A stretch of 64,000 nt of DNA from Archangium gephyra (GTDB lineage Bacteria > Myxococcota > Myxococcia > Myxococcales > Myxococcaceae). The stretch lies in the NCBI GenBank assembly GCA_003243425.1, contig QFQP01000023.1:62001-126000 (forward strand), in the 5' to 3' direction. The notes under the pieces were generated by a model that saw only the letters and a program-made list of their open reading frames with translations, had not been told where the DNA came from and searched no databases. Shown here piece after piece: positions 1 to 7,687 of this stretch. The number at the start of each line of letters is the position of its first letter. Positions within the stretch are counted from its first letter, which is position 1. The translations under genes and the position numbers were made by a program.

Positions 1-445
1 ATGCTCCTCCGCAAACGCGCGCGCACGAGGATGTGCGCCCAGCCCGTTCGACTTCCAACGCGTCACCGAAGGCCCGAGCCACACCTGCCCCGCCGGCGGG
101 CAGAACACGGCTTCTGCGGGCGCCCACGACGTCTGACCCGAATGCAGCTCGCGGCCGGCGACCCAGGCAATCTTCAGGTCGCCGACGTCGAACCACGTGT
201 CACCCGGCGCGTGGCCGAACACCAGCGCGCGCGGGTCGGGCTGCTCGGCGGCAGAAAGCTCGATGGCTTCAGACAGCGCGCTCCACTGCGCTTCGACGAG
301 CGAGCGACCCTTGCCCTGCGAAACCTGAAGAACATGACCGCGCGGCCGCACGGCACCGACGACTTCGACGCCAAGTCTGTCGAGGCCCGTCAAGCGCGCG
401 AGCCGCGTGACGCCAAACTCCCGAGCCAACGTTTCGATGCTCACC
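1..445 (-). CDS. YcaO-domain protein, N-terminal part (runs off the window)
   Basis: The reading frame opens with GTG at 445 on the minus strand and continues past base 1, so only about 148 residues are visible. The early part reads VTRLARLTGLDRLGVEVVGA, then a VRPRG..QVSQGKG segment and a WSALSEAIELS helix. This matches the N-terminal signature of YcaO proteins (ATP-dependent cyclodehydratases that make thiazoline/oxazoline in peptides, or act on thioamides or RibI-like substrates). An in-frame TAG, the stop of the gene at 454-2151, lies 8 nt upstream, which fixes GTG 445 as the first usable start. No precursor peptide or E1-like partner is visible on this side; they could lie outside the window. 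The family call is firm, the substrate unknown. Confidence 0.8.
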
Positions 446-453
446 GCGCGCCT

Positions 454-2151
454 CTATCGCATAGCGCTCGAACCCAACGCAGCACCTTGCACGGGCTCGT
501 CGCGCGGCGGCGGCGGGTCTGACTTGCGGAACTCGTAGCCGACCTCGAGGTCGACCACGAAGCCGAACTGGTTGTCGTAGCGCTGCAGTTCCTGGTTCAC
601 GCGGAACGTCTTGTAGAGCCGGCCGTTGATGAAGAGGAACGGCAGCAGCCGGAGGCGTGCGCCAGCGAAGCCGATGGCCTTGCTTCCGAACAGACCGAGC
701 GTCCCCTGACGATTCGTCTGACCCAGCTCGGCGAACGACTCCACGCCGCGCAGGTAGTAGCTGCCGAACACCTGCAGAAAGCTGAGCACCGGCACTTCGA
801 GGTGCCCCACGAAGTTCTTCGCCGGTGAATTGCTGACGCCTTCGATGGCGAGCGTCACCCCGACCGCGTTGCGAATGCCCCAGCTGGCTTCGAAGTAGTA
901 GCCGGCGCGCGTGCCCAGGCCGTACTCGAGCGCGTAGCGGCCCTTGGACACGAAGTTGGCGACGTCGGAGTCGAGCCGAACGTCGCGGTACATGAAGCGG
1001 TCCACTTCGTAGAACGTGTCGAAGAAGCTCGGGATGTAGCGACTGCCCAGAAAGCGCGCCTCGGCCACCACCCGGAACGCGTTGACGATCTGCGTGCCGA
1101 CATTGAAGCGGCCCAGCACGCCCGCGGTGAAACCGCCGTCACCACCGACCAGAAACGAGTAGTCGACGTACGGTTTGATGTCGACGTTGTCGGTCTTCAC
1201 GACCTTCGCTTCGACGTCGAAGCCGATGAGCCCGACGGGCCTCGTGGTCGCCTGCATGCGGCCGTCTTTGACCTGGCGTTCCCCCGAAACCACGGTCAGC
1301 GCGTACGGCGCCTGCCAATCGAGACCACCGCTCACGCCGACCGACAGTGTCTTGAGAATCAGGTTCTGGGGCTTGAAGAACGAGAACGGTTTGACGAACG
1401 CGATGCCCGCGAGCTGGTTCCAGGCCAACAGGTCGTTGGTCATCAACTCGAAGCCGCCGTAGTCGTTGTACGCGTCGACCTGGGCCGAGGCGCGCGGGTA
1501 GTCGACGTCGATGTTCGGTGAGTAGCGGCGGGTGATCGCGCCGTGACCGATCGACGACGCGTAACGCTGCCCGGCTGAAATGTAGAGGTTGTCTTCTTTC
1601 CGGCCGTACGTGACGTATTTGAGAATGCGGCCGAAATCGTGGACCGAGTCCCAATCTTCGACGCGCAGCCGCGGCGCCCGCGAGAAGAGGTACGGAGCCC
1701 CCGTGCCGGGGTTGACCTCGAAGTTCACCAGCTCGAGGCGCAAGGGCGCGCCGACGCCGATGCCGAATTTGCCGTCGAGGAACCGCAGGTCGACGAGCGG
1801 TTCGACCAGCGCGTAGTAGGCCTGCAGAAAACGGTCGACTCCGAGTGACACGCCGATGCGCGTGTTCTTCACGGTGAGGCGATCGCTGCCCAGGTACACC
1901 GAGAGCTCGCCTTTGACGAACTCCGGCTTGCCCTGGCGGTTCTCCGAATCAGCCGACGCGGCGAGCAGCGGTACCCCACCATCAGCGAAGCTGGCGGCGC
2001 CGGCATCGAAGGCGTACGGCGCGTCGGGAACGACGCCCGCGACCGGCTCGAGCGGCGTGACTCCAGCGTCAGTCACGAACTCGCTGGCGTCGACGGCAAC
2101 CACACCGCCGTCCCCCACGGCGAGGCACACCACCACCAGCGCTGTCAGCAC
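454..2151 (-). CDS. Predicted outer-membrane beta-barrel protein, unknown function
   Basis: A 565-residue protein starting at GTG 2151. It has an N-terminal hydrophobic signal (LTALVVVCLAVGDGGVV), then an Ala/Asp/Gly-rich linker to about residue 75, then roughly 470 residues dominated by alternating hydrophobic and polar stretches with many Tyr, Phe and Gly residues, typical of transmembrane beta-strands. The C-terminus is a Pro/Arg tail rather than a terminal Phe. I do not recognise a named family. It starts 9 nt after the stop of the membrane protein at 2161-2865 and ends 8 nt before the YcaO gene, so the three probably form one minus-strand operon. A barrel porin or surface protein is inferred from composition only. 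Confidence 0.6.
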   Translation of the reverse strand: MLTALVVVCLAVGDGGVVAVDASEFVTDAGVTPLEPVAGVVPDAPYAFDAGAASFADGGVPLLAASADSENRQGKPEFVKGELSVYLGSDRLTVKNTRIGVSLGVDRFLQAYYALVEPLVDLRFLDGKFGIGVGAPLRLELVNFEVNPGTGAPYLFSRAPRLRVEDWDSVHDFGRILKYVTYGRKEDNLYISAGQRYASSIGHGAITRRYSPNIDVDYPRASAQVDAYNDYGGFELMTNDLLAWNQLAGIAFVKPFSFFKPQNLILKTLSVGVSGGLDWQAPYALTVVSGERQVKDGRMQATTRPVGLIGFDVEAKVVKTDNVDIKPYVDYSFLVGGDGGFTAGVLGRFNVGTQIVNAFRVVAEARFLGSRYIPSFFDTFYEVDRFMYRDVRLDSDVANFVSKGRYALEYGLGTRAGYYFEASWGIRNAVGVTLAIEGVSNSPAKNFVGHLEVPVLSFLQVFGSYYLRGVESFAELGQTNRQGTLGLFGSKAIGFAGARLRLLPFLFINGRLYKTFRVNQELQRYDNQFGFVVDLEVGYEFRKSDPPPPRDEPVQGAALGSSAMR

Positions 2152-2160
2152 GACGCGACT

Positions 2161-2865
2161 CTACCTGCCGCAGGGATTCATCGGCTTGAGGAAGCGCGCC
2201 AGCTCCGCTTCGTCAGCGACGGTCCCCGCGAGGTCGAGCGCCTCGTTCGCCTTGTCGGGCTCAGGGTCCATCTGGGTCCACACGCCGACGTGCAGTACGT
2301 CGCCGGGACACTCGAAGAGAACGGTGGTGTTCAGCACGTCCTGCGGCTCGCCGTTCTCGGGGCCCGAGCGCGACGCGATGTACGCGAACTTGCGCCCGTC
2401 GACCGTGAGCGAGCCGCGCTTGACCACGCTCGCCGGGTTCACGCGCAGGTTGAGCTGCAGCGCGCTCTTTTCGTCCGTGGTCTTGCCTTGCAGGAACTCG
2501 CGAATGGCCTTGTTGTTCTCGTTGGCCATGACGCGTTGGTACATGAAGCTGTGGGTCTTGCCTTCGAGCTGGAAGCCACCGTCGTCGAGCATCGCCGCGT
2601 CGGTGAGCACCGTGACCTGCGCGACGAACATGCTCGCGCTCATCACCACGGTGTAGCCTTCGGGGATGGCGCCGAGTTGCTTGAGCGCGTTCTCCTTGCG
2701 CACCTCCGGGTCGGTGACCCCTTTGTTGAGGTCGTTGACCGACTTCGCGCAGTACCCCATGGCCAGCGCACCGATGAGGCACACGAGACCGGCGGCACCA
2801 CCACAGCCCAACAGCACGTACAGCCATGCCGGGCGCTGCTTCGGCCCGCTTTCAGGCATTTCCAT
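2161..2865 (-). CDS. Single-pass membrane protein, unknown function
   Basis: A 234-residue protein beginning MEMPESGPKQRPAWLYVLLG. One hydrophobic segment spans about residues 14-38 (Gly/Ala/Leu/Cys-rich), followed by a soluble domain of about 190 residues containing a stretch beginning GAIPEGYTVVMSASMFVAQV. The topology predicts a short cytoplasmic N-terminus and a periplasmic C-terminal domain. No catalytic motif was recognised. It heads the minus-strand group that includes the predicted barrel protein and YcaO, and is divergent from the Tad-like genes across about 75-120 bp. The gene is well supported by length, codon usage and operon spacing; its function is unknown. Confidence 0.65.
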   Translation of the reverse strand: MEMPESGPKQRPAWLYVLLGCGGAAGLVCLIGALAMGYCAKSVNDLNKGVTDPEVRKENALKQLGAIPEGYTVVMSASMFVAQVTVLTDAAMLDDGGFQLEGKTHSFMYQRVMANENNKAIREFLQGKTTDEKSALQLNLRVNPASVVKRGSLTVDGRKFAYIASRSGPENGEPQDVLNTTVLFECPGDVLHVGVWTQMDPEPDKANEALDLAGTVADEAELARFLKPMNPCGR

Positions 2866-2985
2866 GCGGCGACCGTCGCCGAGCGCACCAGTAAATTCCA
2901 GTTATTTCGGCATCTTGAGAATTCGCCGCGAGATGTCCACATGACCGATGGAGCAGGTCGAGGCTCGCGCCGACAATCCGTCACC

Positions 2986-3789
2986 ATGCAACGCAGATCC
3001 CGGCGGGAGTCAGGTCAGTCAGCGGTCGAGACGGCCATCGTGATGCCGCTGTTCGTCTTCATCATCTTCGGAATGATCCAGCTGGGGCTGCTTCACCAGG
3101 CGCGGCTGATGACCAAGTACGCGGCCTACAAGGCGGTGCGCGCCGGGTCGCTCAACCGTGCGAAGGAAGAGGTGATGAAGAACGCGGCGACGGCGGTGCT
3201 CCTGCCGATGCTCGCCAAGACCTCACCCCTGCGCGGCGGCGATGCGCGGTTCCAGCCGCAGTATCAGGTCTACAAGGTTCGCAGCGCGAGCGATTACCAG
3301 ACCGGTTTCCAGCAGGTGTCCACCAACCTCAAGGGTCCGTATGACCGCGAGATGGTCGAAGTGAAGATCTGCGCGCCCAACTCCGACGCGGCGAAAGACA
3401 AAGACTTCGACGACTTCCGCACCAACACCAGCGACTGGAAGGGCTTCGACAACACCAAGCTGGCCATTCAGGTCACGTTGTACATGCCGCTCTACATTCC
3501 CTACGTGAACGGCCTCATCTGGTGGGCGGCGCGCGGTGAAGACGGCGGCGAAGGCGGCGGCGTGGGAGACACGATGCGTACGCTGCGCATGAAGGCGCGC
3601 GATGACAACACGGACCGCAAGTCTCAGAACGGCGACTGGACGCTGGCGAAACTCACCGAGCAGGCCAAGAAGGGCAACTACATCATGCCCGTGCGCGCGT
3701 CCTACGCGATGCGAATGATGTCGAACTTCGACGAGAACGTGAAGTTCGAGAGCAAGAACCCCTGCCACATCCCCTGGAAGAAGAAGTGA
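2986..3789 (+). CDS. TadE-like pseudopilin
   Basis: A 267-residue protein if translation begins at ATG 2986; an in-frame ATG at 2941 would add 15 residues and neither has a convincing Shine-Dalgarno sequence. The N-terminus is basic, followed by ESGQSAVETAIVMPLF, a class III (prepilin) motif with Gly before the cleavage point and Glu at +5, then one transmembrane helix and a long extracytoplasmic domain. This is the TadE arrangement: TadE and TadF are minor pseudopilins processed by TadV and needed for Flp/Tad pilus assembly. The domain is longer than classical TadE. The gene begins a plus-strand operon of pilin-like proteins; the next start lies 2 nt after its stop. Confidence 0.75.
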   Translation: MQRRSRRESGQSAVETAIVMPLFVFIIFGMIQLGLLHQARLMTKYAAYKAVRAGSLNRAKEEVMKNAATAVLLPMLAKTSPLRGGDARFQPQYQVYKVRSASDYQTGFQQVSTNLKGPYDREMVEVKICAPNSDAAKDKDFDDFRTNTSDWKGFDNTKLAIQVTLYMPLYIPYVNGLIWWAARGEDGGEGGGVGDTMRTLRMKARDDNTDRKSQNGDWTLAKLTEQAKKGNYIMPVRASYAMRMMSNFDENVKFESKNPCHIPWKKK

Positions 3790-3791
3790 CC

Positions 3792-5261
3792 ATGAGAACC
3801 AAAACCCGCGGACAAGTTCTCGTTCTGGCGTGCCTGTCGTTCCTCACGTGCGCGCTGATGATGATGGCCAGCTTCTCGCTCGCCAACGCCGTGCACGAGC
3901 GCACGCGCATTCAGGCGGCGGCCGACTCGGTGGCGTTCACCACCGCCACCATCGAGGCGCGCGCCTTCAACACCGTCGCGTTCATGAACCGCGCGATCGC
4001 CGGCGCCATGGTCGCCGAAATGGGCATTCACGCGTGGCACTCGCTCGCGAAGCACAACGTGAACATGTACCAGGCCGGCGCGATGGCCTTCGTCATCGTC
4101 GGCATCACCGAGCTGGCGCAGTGCCCGAAGTTCAACATTCCGCACTGCATTCACGCGTTTCAGGCCTGGCGAATCGCCGCCAAGTACACGCGCGAATACC
4201 GCAGCAAGAAGAGCGATCTTCAGGGCAAGGAGCAGAAGTTCAAGGACGCGGTCACCAAGTACAGCGAGGCCATCAAGAAGACCTACGACGCGCAGAAGGA
4301 GACGTTGAAGAACGCGAAGGACGCCATCGACGGCCCCGGCATGTTGGTGAAGAACATCGCCCAGATCACCGCGCCCAAGGCCCAGATCCTCAAGGTCGAC
4401 ATGAACGCCAAGGGCTTCGCCTGTGCGGTCGAGGGCTCCGATTTCGACGACGAGTGCGAGGTCGGCGGCTGGAAGCAGAAGGGCACGGTCAAGAGCGTCG
4501 ATGAGCGCATCAAGGTCATGGAGAGCGCCGCGATGGCCGTCCGCAACCAGTGGGAAAAGGGCACCATTCTCGAGCGCAGCGCGTCGGCCGACGGGTACCG
4601 CGGTCAGAACCCGATCGGCATGCCGGTGCTCAACCCCTCGAACATGATGGACATCCAGGGCAACGAAGGCACGTACATGGAGCTCGGTGCTCCCAACAGC
4701 GCGTCGGTGTCCAACAACAGCATCTCGTCGCAGAGCGGCGCCGGCTTCGTGCTCGTGACGTGGAAGCACGGCGTGGGCGTCGGCGTGGTGGCCAGCGGCC
4801 GGCCGCCCAGCACCAGCAACGAGTACAAGGGCATTCCCTGCGACGGCAACGACGGCTGCTTCATCAACTTCCGTCTGGCTGAAGAAGGTGGCGAGACCGA
4901 CTGGGGCCAGCCGGCCACGTACGGCGCCGTGAAGCAGGGCCTTCGCAAGATGGGCGCGAAGTCTGCCGACGGCAAGGGCGGCCCGTGGGAGCTCGGCGAG
5001 AAGGGCGAAGTGAAGATGCCGGGCACGGACGCCAAGTTCAAATACGTGCCGAACGGCGACGGCTACGCGGTGGCGAAGGGCAAGGCGTACTTCCACCAGC
5101 TCGGCAGCTGGGCGGCGCCGCCGAACCTCTTCGACCCGTTCTGGCGTGCGAAGCTGCACCCGTTCGTGCGTGAAGAAATGAAGGAAGCGCTCAAGGCCGC
5201 CGGCGACCCCAACGGCCCCGACATGCTGACCGGTCAGACCCCTGTCGAAGGAGTGAAGTGA
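3792..5261 (+). CDS. TadG-like pilus-assembly protein
   Basis: A 489-residue protein from ATG 3792, preceded by a GGAAG ribosome-binding site about 11 nt upstream; an in-frame GTG at 3786 overlaps the previous stop and is less likely. The N-terminus TKTRGQVLVLACLSFLTC resembles the TadG N-terminal helix: a basic segment, Gly-Gln, then a hydrophobic span, but without the Glu at +5 seen in TadE. After it comes RIQAAADSVAFTTATIEA, the usual Tad-G-like segment. The remaining roughly 430 residues are predicted extracytoplasmic, with a Lys/Glu-rich helical stretch around residues 130-185. Together with its neighbours this suggests an envelope-anchored Tad-type assembly or adhesin component. Confidence 0.7.
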   Translation: MRTKTRGQVLVLACLSFLTCALMMMASFSLANAVHERTRIQAAADSVAFTTATIEARAFNTVAFMNRAIAGAMVAEMGIHAWHSLAKHNVNMYQAGAMAFVIVGITELAQCPKFNIPHCIHAFQAWRIAAKYTREYRSKKSDLQGKEQKFKDAVTKYSEAIKKTYDAQKETLKNAKDAIDGPGMLVKNIAQITAPKAQILKVDMNAKGFACAVEGSDFDDECEVGGWKQKGTVKSVDERIKVMESAAMAVRNQWEKGTILERSASADGYRGQNPIGMPVLNPSNMMDIQGNEGTYMELGAPNSASVSNNSISSQSGAGFVLVTWKHGVGVGVVASGRPPSTSNEYKGIPCDGNDGCFINFRLAEEGGETDWGQPATYGAVKQGLRKMGAKSADGKGGPWELGEKGEVKMPGTDAKFKYVPNGDGYAVAKGKAYFHQLGSWAAPPNLFDPFWRAKLHPFVREEMKEALKAAGDPNGPDMLTGQTPVEGVK

Positions 5262-6436
5262 TGAAGCGGACCATGCGTCGGCGCGGAGCTGCGGCGGTGG
5301 AAATGGCGGTCACGACCATCGTGCTCGTGCCGCTCATCCTCTACACGCTCTTCCTCGAGGACCTGCTCTATTACCGGCTCGAGAACCAGGAGCCGACGAT
5401 CGTCGCGGGCTGGGACTACATCACCAACAACTACATGAAGGCGTCGGCCAAGCGCGACATCGGCCGTCTCAACCGCCTCAAGTACTGCGACCACTCGGCC
5501 GCGTACGACAGCTACGAGCAGCCGTACGACTGCACCGGTACCGACACCGGCCCCAACGGCAGCGAAGACTCGGGTGGTGGCGAGACGACCTACGAATCGG
5601 CCGGCGGCAGCTCGGGTGGTAGCGATCAGGGCCATCACACGGCGACCGCGGCGCACCAGTGCTGGCTCGTTGGCGACGCCGATCAGGTCCGCTGCACCGT
5701 CAGCAAGGGCAATGACGCCATGCTGTTCCGCGAAAACTCCACGATGATGTTCTCGCAGTCGGGGTGGAACCAGGGCGGCACCGTGCAGTGCAGCGCGCGC
5801 CTCGGCGTCATGAACTACATGCTCCCCAACAAGGTGTGGGGCCTGATGGGCATGACCAAGGAAGGCGACGCCAATGGCGGCAGCAAGACCGCCATCTCCA
5901 GCAAGGGTCGCAACTCCGCTGGCGCAGGCGACAGCGCCACCTTCGACACCATTCAAAACAACACCACCGACGCGAAGGTGCACGCGGACAAGTCGAACAC
6001 CGGCAACGCGTGGGTGCTCCGTCAGGAGTCGTTCGGCGTGATGGCCGACCCGTGGGCGCTCAACCTCGTCGACGAGAAGGTCGAGCCCGGTACCCGCTCG
6101 CCCATCACCTCGTTCCTGAAGCCCGGCATGATTCCCGGCCAGGACACGCACCACCCGCTGCTGGATCGCTCGGGCCACTACTTCAACAAGTACATGGACG
6201 AGGGCAACGACGCGGCCAAGGAGTACTTCGACGACATGACCGACTACCTCCAGGACTCCATGATGTTCGGAGCCAACATGGACGGTCTCGGTCCGCTCGG
6301 TGGCGACAACCCGTCGAGCTTGCCCGTGTACTGGGACAAAGACGTGCAGCGTGACAACAACGGCGGCAAGGCTTCCGGTTGGCAGGACGATCGCCAGCAG
6401 AAGGCGTCCGACGGCCGCAAAGACTACCCGTGGTGA
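5261..6436 (+). CDS. TadE-family protein with long variable ectodomain
   Basis: A 391-residue protein from ATG 5261, whose A overlaps the previous TGA; AAGGAG lies about 7 nt upstream. The N-terminus RRRGAAAVEMAVTTIVLVPL shows the TadE-type prepilin motif (Gly, then Glu at +5) followed by a transmembrane helix. The ectodomain has a Ser/Gly/Thr-rich low-complexity stretch around residues 95-125 and several Cys residues that could form disulfides. It follows the TadG-like gene with 1-nt overlap and is followed by a gene starting at a GTGA overlap, so translation is probably coupled. It could be a minor pseudopilin or a surface protein borrowing the TadE membrane anchor. Confidence 0.68.
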   Translation: MKRTMRRRGAAAVEMAVTTIVLVPLILYTLFLEDLLYYRLENQEPTIVAGWDYITNNYMKASAKRDIGRLNRLKYCDHSAAYDSYEQPYDCTGTDTGPNGSEDSGGGETTYESAGGSSGGSDQGHHTATAAHQCWLVGDADQVRCTVSKGNDAMLFRENSTMMFSQSGWNQGGTVQCSARLGVMNYMLPNKVWGLMGMTKEGDANGGSKTAISSKGRNSAGAGDSATFDTIQNNTTDAKVHADKSNTGNAWVLRQESFGVMADPWALNLVDEKVEPGTRSPITSFLKPGMIPGQDTHHPLLDRSGHYFNKYMDEGNDAAKEYFDDMTDYLQDSMMFGANMDGLGPLGGDNPSSLPVYWDKDVQRDNNGGKASGWQDDRQQKASDGRKDYPW

Positions 6437-7281
6437 AGAAAGAGCGACCGGGGTGGAGCGCAGCCCGGCTCCTCCTCGTAGCGGCCGTGGCAGGCATCAC
6501 CGGCGGCGTCGTGCTCGCCTGGTCGCAGAGCGACCCTCCGTCACCGGAAGAAATCGCCGAGGCCGAGGTGGACCGGATCATGATGGCCGGTCGCCCGATG
6601 GAGGCCGTCGACATGCGCCCCGACCCGAGGTCGCTCGCCGGGTTGCCTCCCTACCCCGGCGCAGCGCCGCGAAAGCTCACCTCGTACGGCGTGCTGAAAG
6701 ACACGCCGGCCGTCATCTCGTGGTTTCAGACTGACGACTCGCCCGACACGGTGCTGCAGTTCTACGCAAAGGAGTTCGCCGCGGACCGCCGGGTGTCGGT
6801 GATCGAGCAGTACTCGCCCGACGTTGGCTACATCGGGTGGATGGAGCACGCCACCGACGGCGGTGCGGGGCTGTTGCACATGGTTTCGGTGATGAAGCAG
6901 TACCGCAAGACGATGGTGCTGCTCTCGGCGTCACAGCCGGAGCTCCTGCTCGATCAGAGCAGCAAACTTCCCGGTGGCCTCCCCATACCGGACGGCGCGT
7001 CGTCACCGCAGGTGGTGAAGCTGGGTGAAGGACCGCTGGCGAACGACATGGCCTACGCGCGCGTCTCGAATATGACGGGGCAACAGGTCGTCGATTTCTA
7101 CGAGAAGTTCTTCAGGGAGGCCCGCTTCGACGACATCGGTACCGCGTCCGACGAGAACCGCAACACCGTGTCGGCCCGCAAAGCAGACATGAAGATCATC
7201 GTCTCGACCCGAAACGAAGGTTCCTACGTGAACCTGATCATCACCTACGTTCGGCAAACACCGCAGGAGGCAATGCCATGA
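6433..7281 (+). CDS. Single-pass membrane protein in the Tad-like operon, unknown function
   Basis: A 282-residue protein starting at GTG 6433, inside a GTGA overlap with the preceding stop. A basic N-terminus (VKKERPGWSAAR) precedes one transmembrane helix at about residues 12-30, and the rest is predicted periplasmic. Two similar segments, VLQFYAKEF and VVDFYEKFF, about 120 residues apart suggest a duplicated small alpha/beta domain. No family was recognised with certainty. Tight overlap on both sides places it in the same transcript as the pilin-like genes, so a role in assembly or anchoring of that structure is plausible but inferred only from position. Confidence 0.6.
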   Translation: MKKERPGWSAARLLLVAAVAGITGGVVLAWSQSDPPSPEEIAEAEVDRIMMAGRPMEAVDMRPDPRSLAGLPPYPGAAPRKLTSYGVLKDTPAVISWFQTDDSPDTVLQFYAKEFAADRRVSVIEQYSPDVGYIGWMEHATDGGAGLLHMVSVMKQYRKTMVLLSASQPELLLDQSSKLPGGLPIPDGASSPQVVKLGEGPLANDMAYARVSNMTGQQVVDFYEKFFREARFDDIGTASDENRNTVSARKADMKIIVSTRNEGSYVNLIITYVRQTPQEAMP

Positions 7282-7505
7282 AGTCACTGAAGTACGCTTT
7301 CGTGATCACCGTTACCGCCCTCTCAGCCACGGCGTTTGCCGGCGAGTGCGAGAAGAGCTGTGATGAGGTCGTCAAGATGTGCCGCGACCAGTGCAAGACC
7401 ACGCTGGGCAAAGGCAAAGACGCAGACAAGGTCGGGTACTGCCAGGACAAGTGCAAGGAGTTCGACGGTGAGTGCAAGAAAGACTGTCAGAATGAAAAGC
7501 GCTGA
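7278..7505 (+). CDS. Small secreted cysteine-rich protein
   Basis: A 75-residue protein whose ATG forms an ATGA overlap with the previous stop. A clean signal peptide (MKSLKYAFVITVTALSATAFA) is followed by a mature domain of about 54 residues with eight Cys in a regular CxxxC-like spacing (GECEKSC, MCRDQC, YCQDKC, GECKKDC) and many Lys, Asp and Glu residues. The paired pattern suggests a disulfide-bonded helical hairpin. No known family was recognised. It lies between the Tad-like membrane protein and the Flp-like pilin and overlaps the latter by 14 nt in another frame, so it is probably made with the pilus components. Confidence 0.6.
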   Translation: MKSLKYAFVITVTALSATAFAGECEKSCDEVVKMCRDQCKTTLGKGKDADKVGYCQDKCKEFDGECKKDCQNEKR

Positions 7506-7683
7506 TCGCCGCCTGATCCGCAAGGGGCCCCGCGGCCAGGCGATGGTCGAGTACAGCGTCGTCTCGCACTTCCTGCTCGTGGGCGGAGGGTTCGTGATGA
7601 TGAAGGTACTGCCGACCTTCTTCGAGGCCCTGACGTCGTATTACGAGAGCCTGTTCTTCGTGCTCTCGAGCGGCGCGGTCTGA
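7492..7683 (+). CDS. Flp-type pilin-like small protein
   Basis: A 63-residue protein starting at ATG 7492, inside the end of the preceding gene. The N-terminus is basic (MKSADRRLIRKGPR), then GQAMVEYSVV, which is exactly the Flp pilin processing motif: Gly before the cleavage site and Glu-Tyr at +5/+6. A hydrophobic helix of about 25 residues and a short polar tail follow. Flp pilins are the major subunits of Tad/type IVc pili and are normally this small. It is the last plus-strand gene of the group and ends 4 bp before the convergent FHA gene. Major pilin versus another pseudopilin cannot be decided from sequence alone. Confidence 0.7.
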   Translation: MKSADRRLIRKGPRGQAMVEYSVVSHFLLVGGGFVMMKVLPTFFEALTSYYESLFFVLSSGAV

Positions 7684-7687
7684 AGCG

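Noticed and set aside
3702..5159. Long minus-strand frame over the TadG-like gene
   Set aside because: Antisense shadow rich in Leu, Val, Arg and His; TadG-like signature on the plus strand is convincing.
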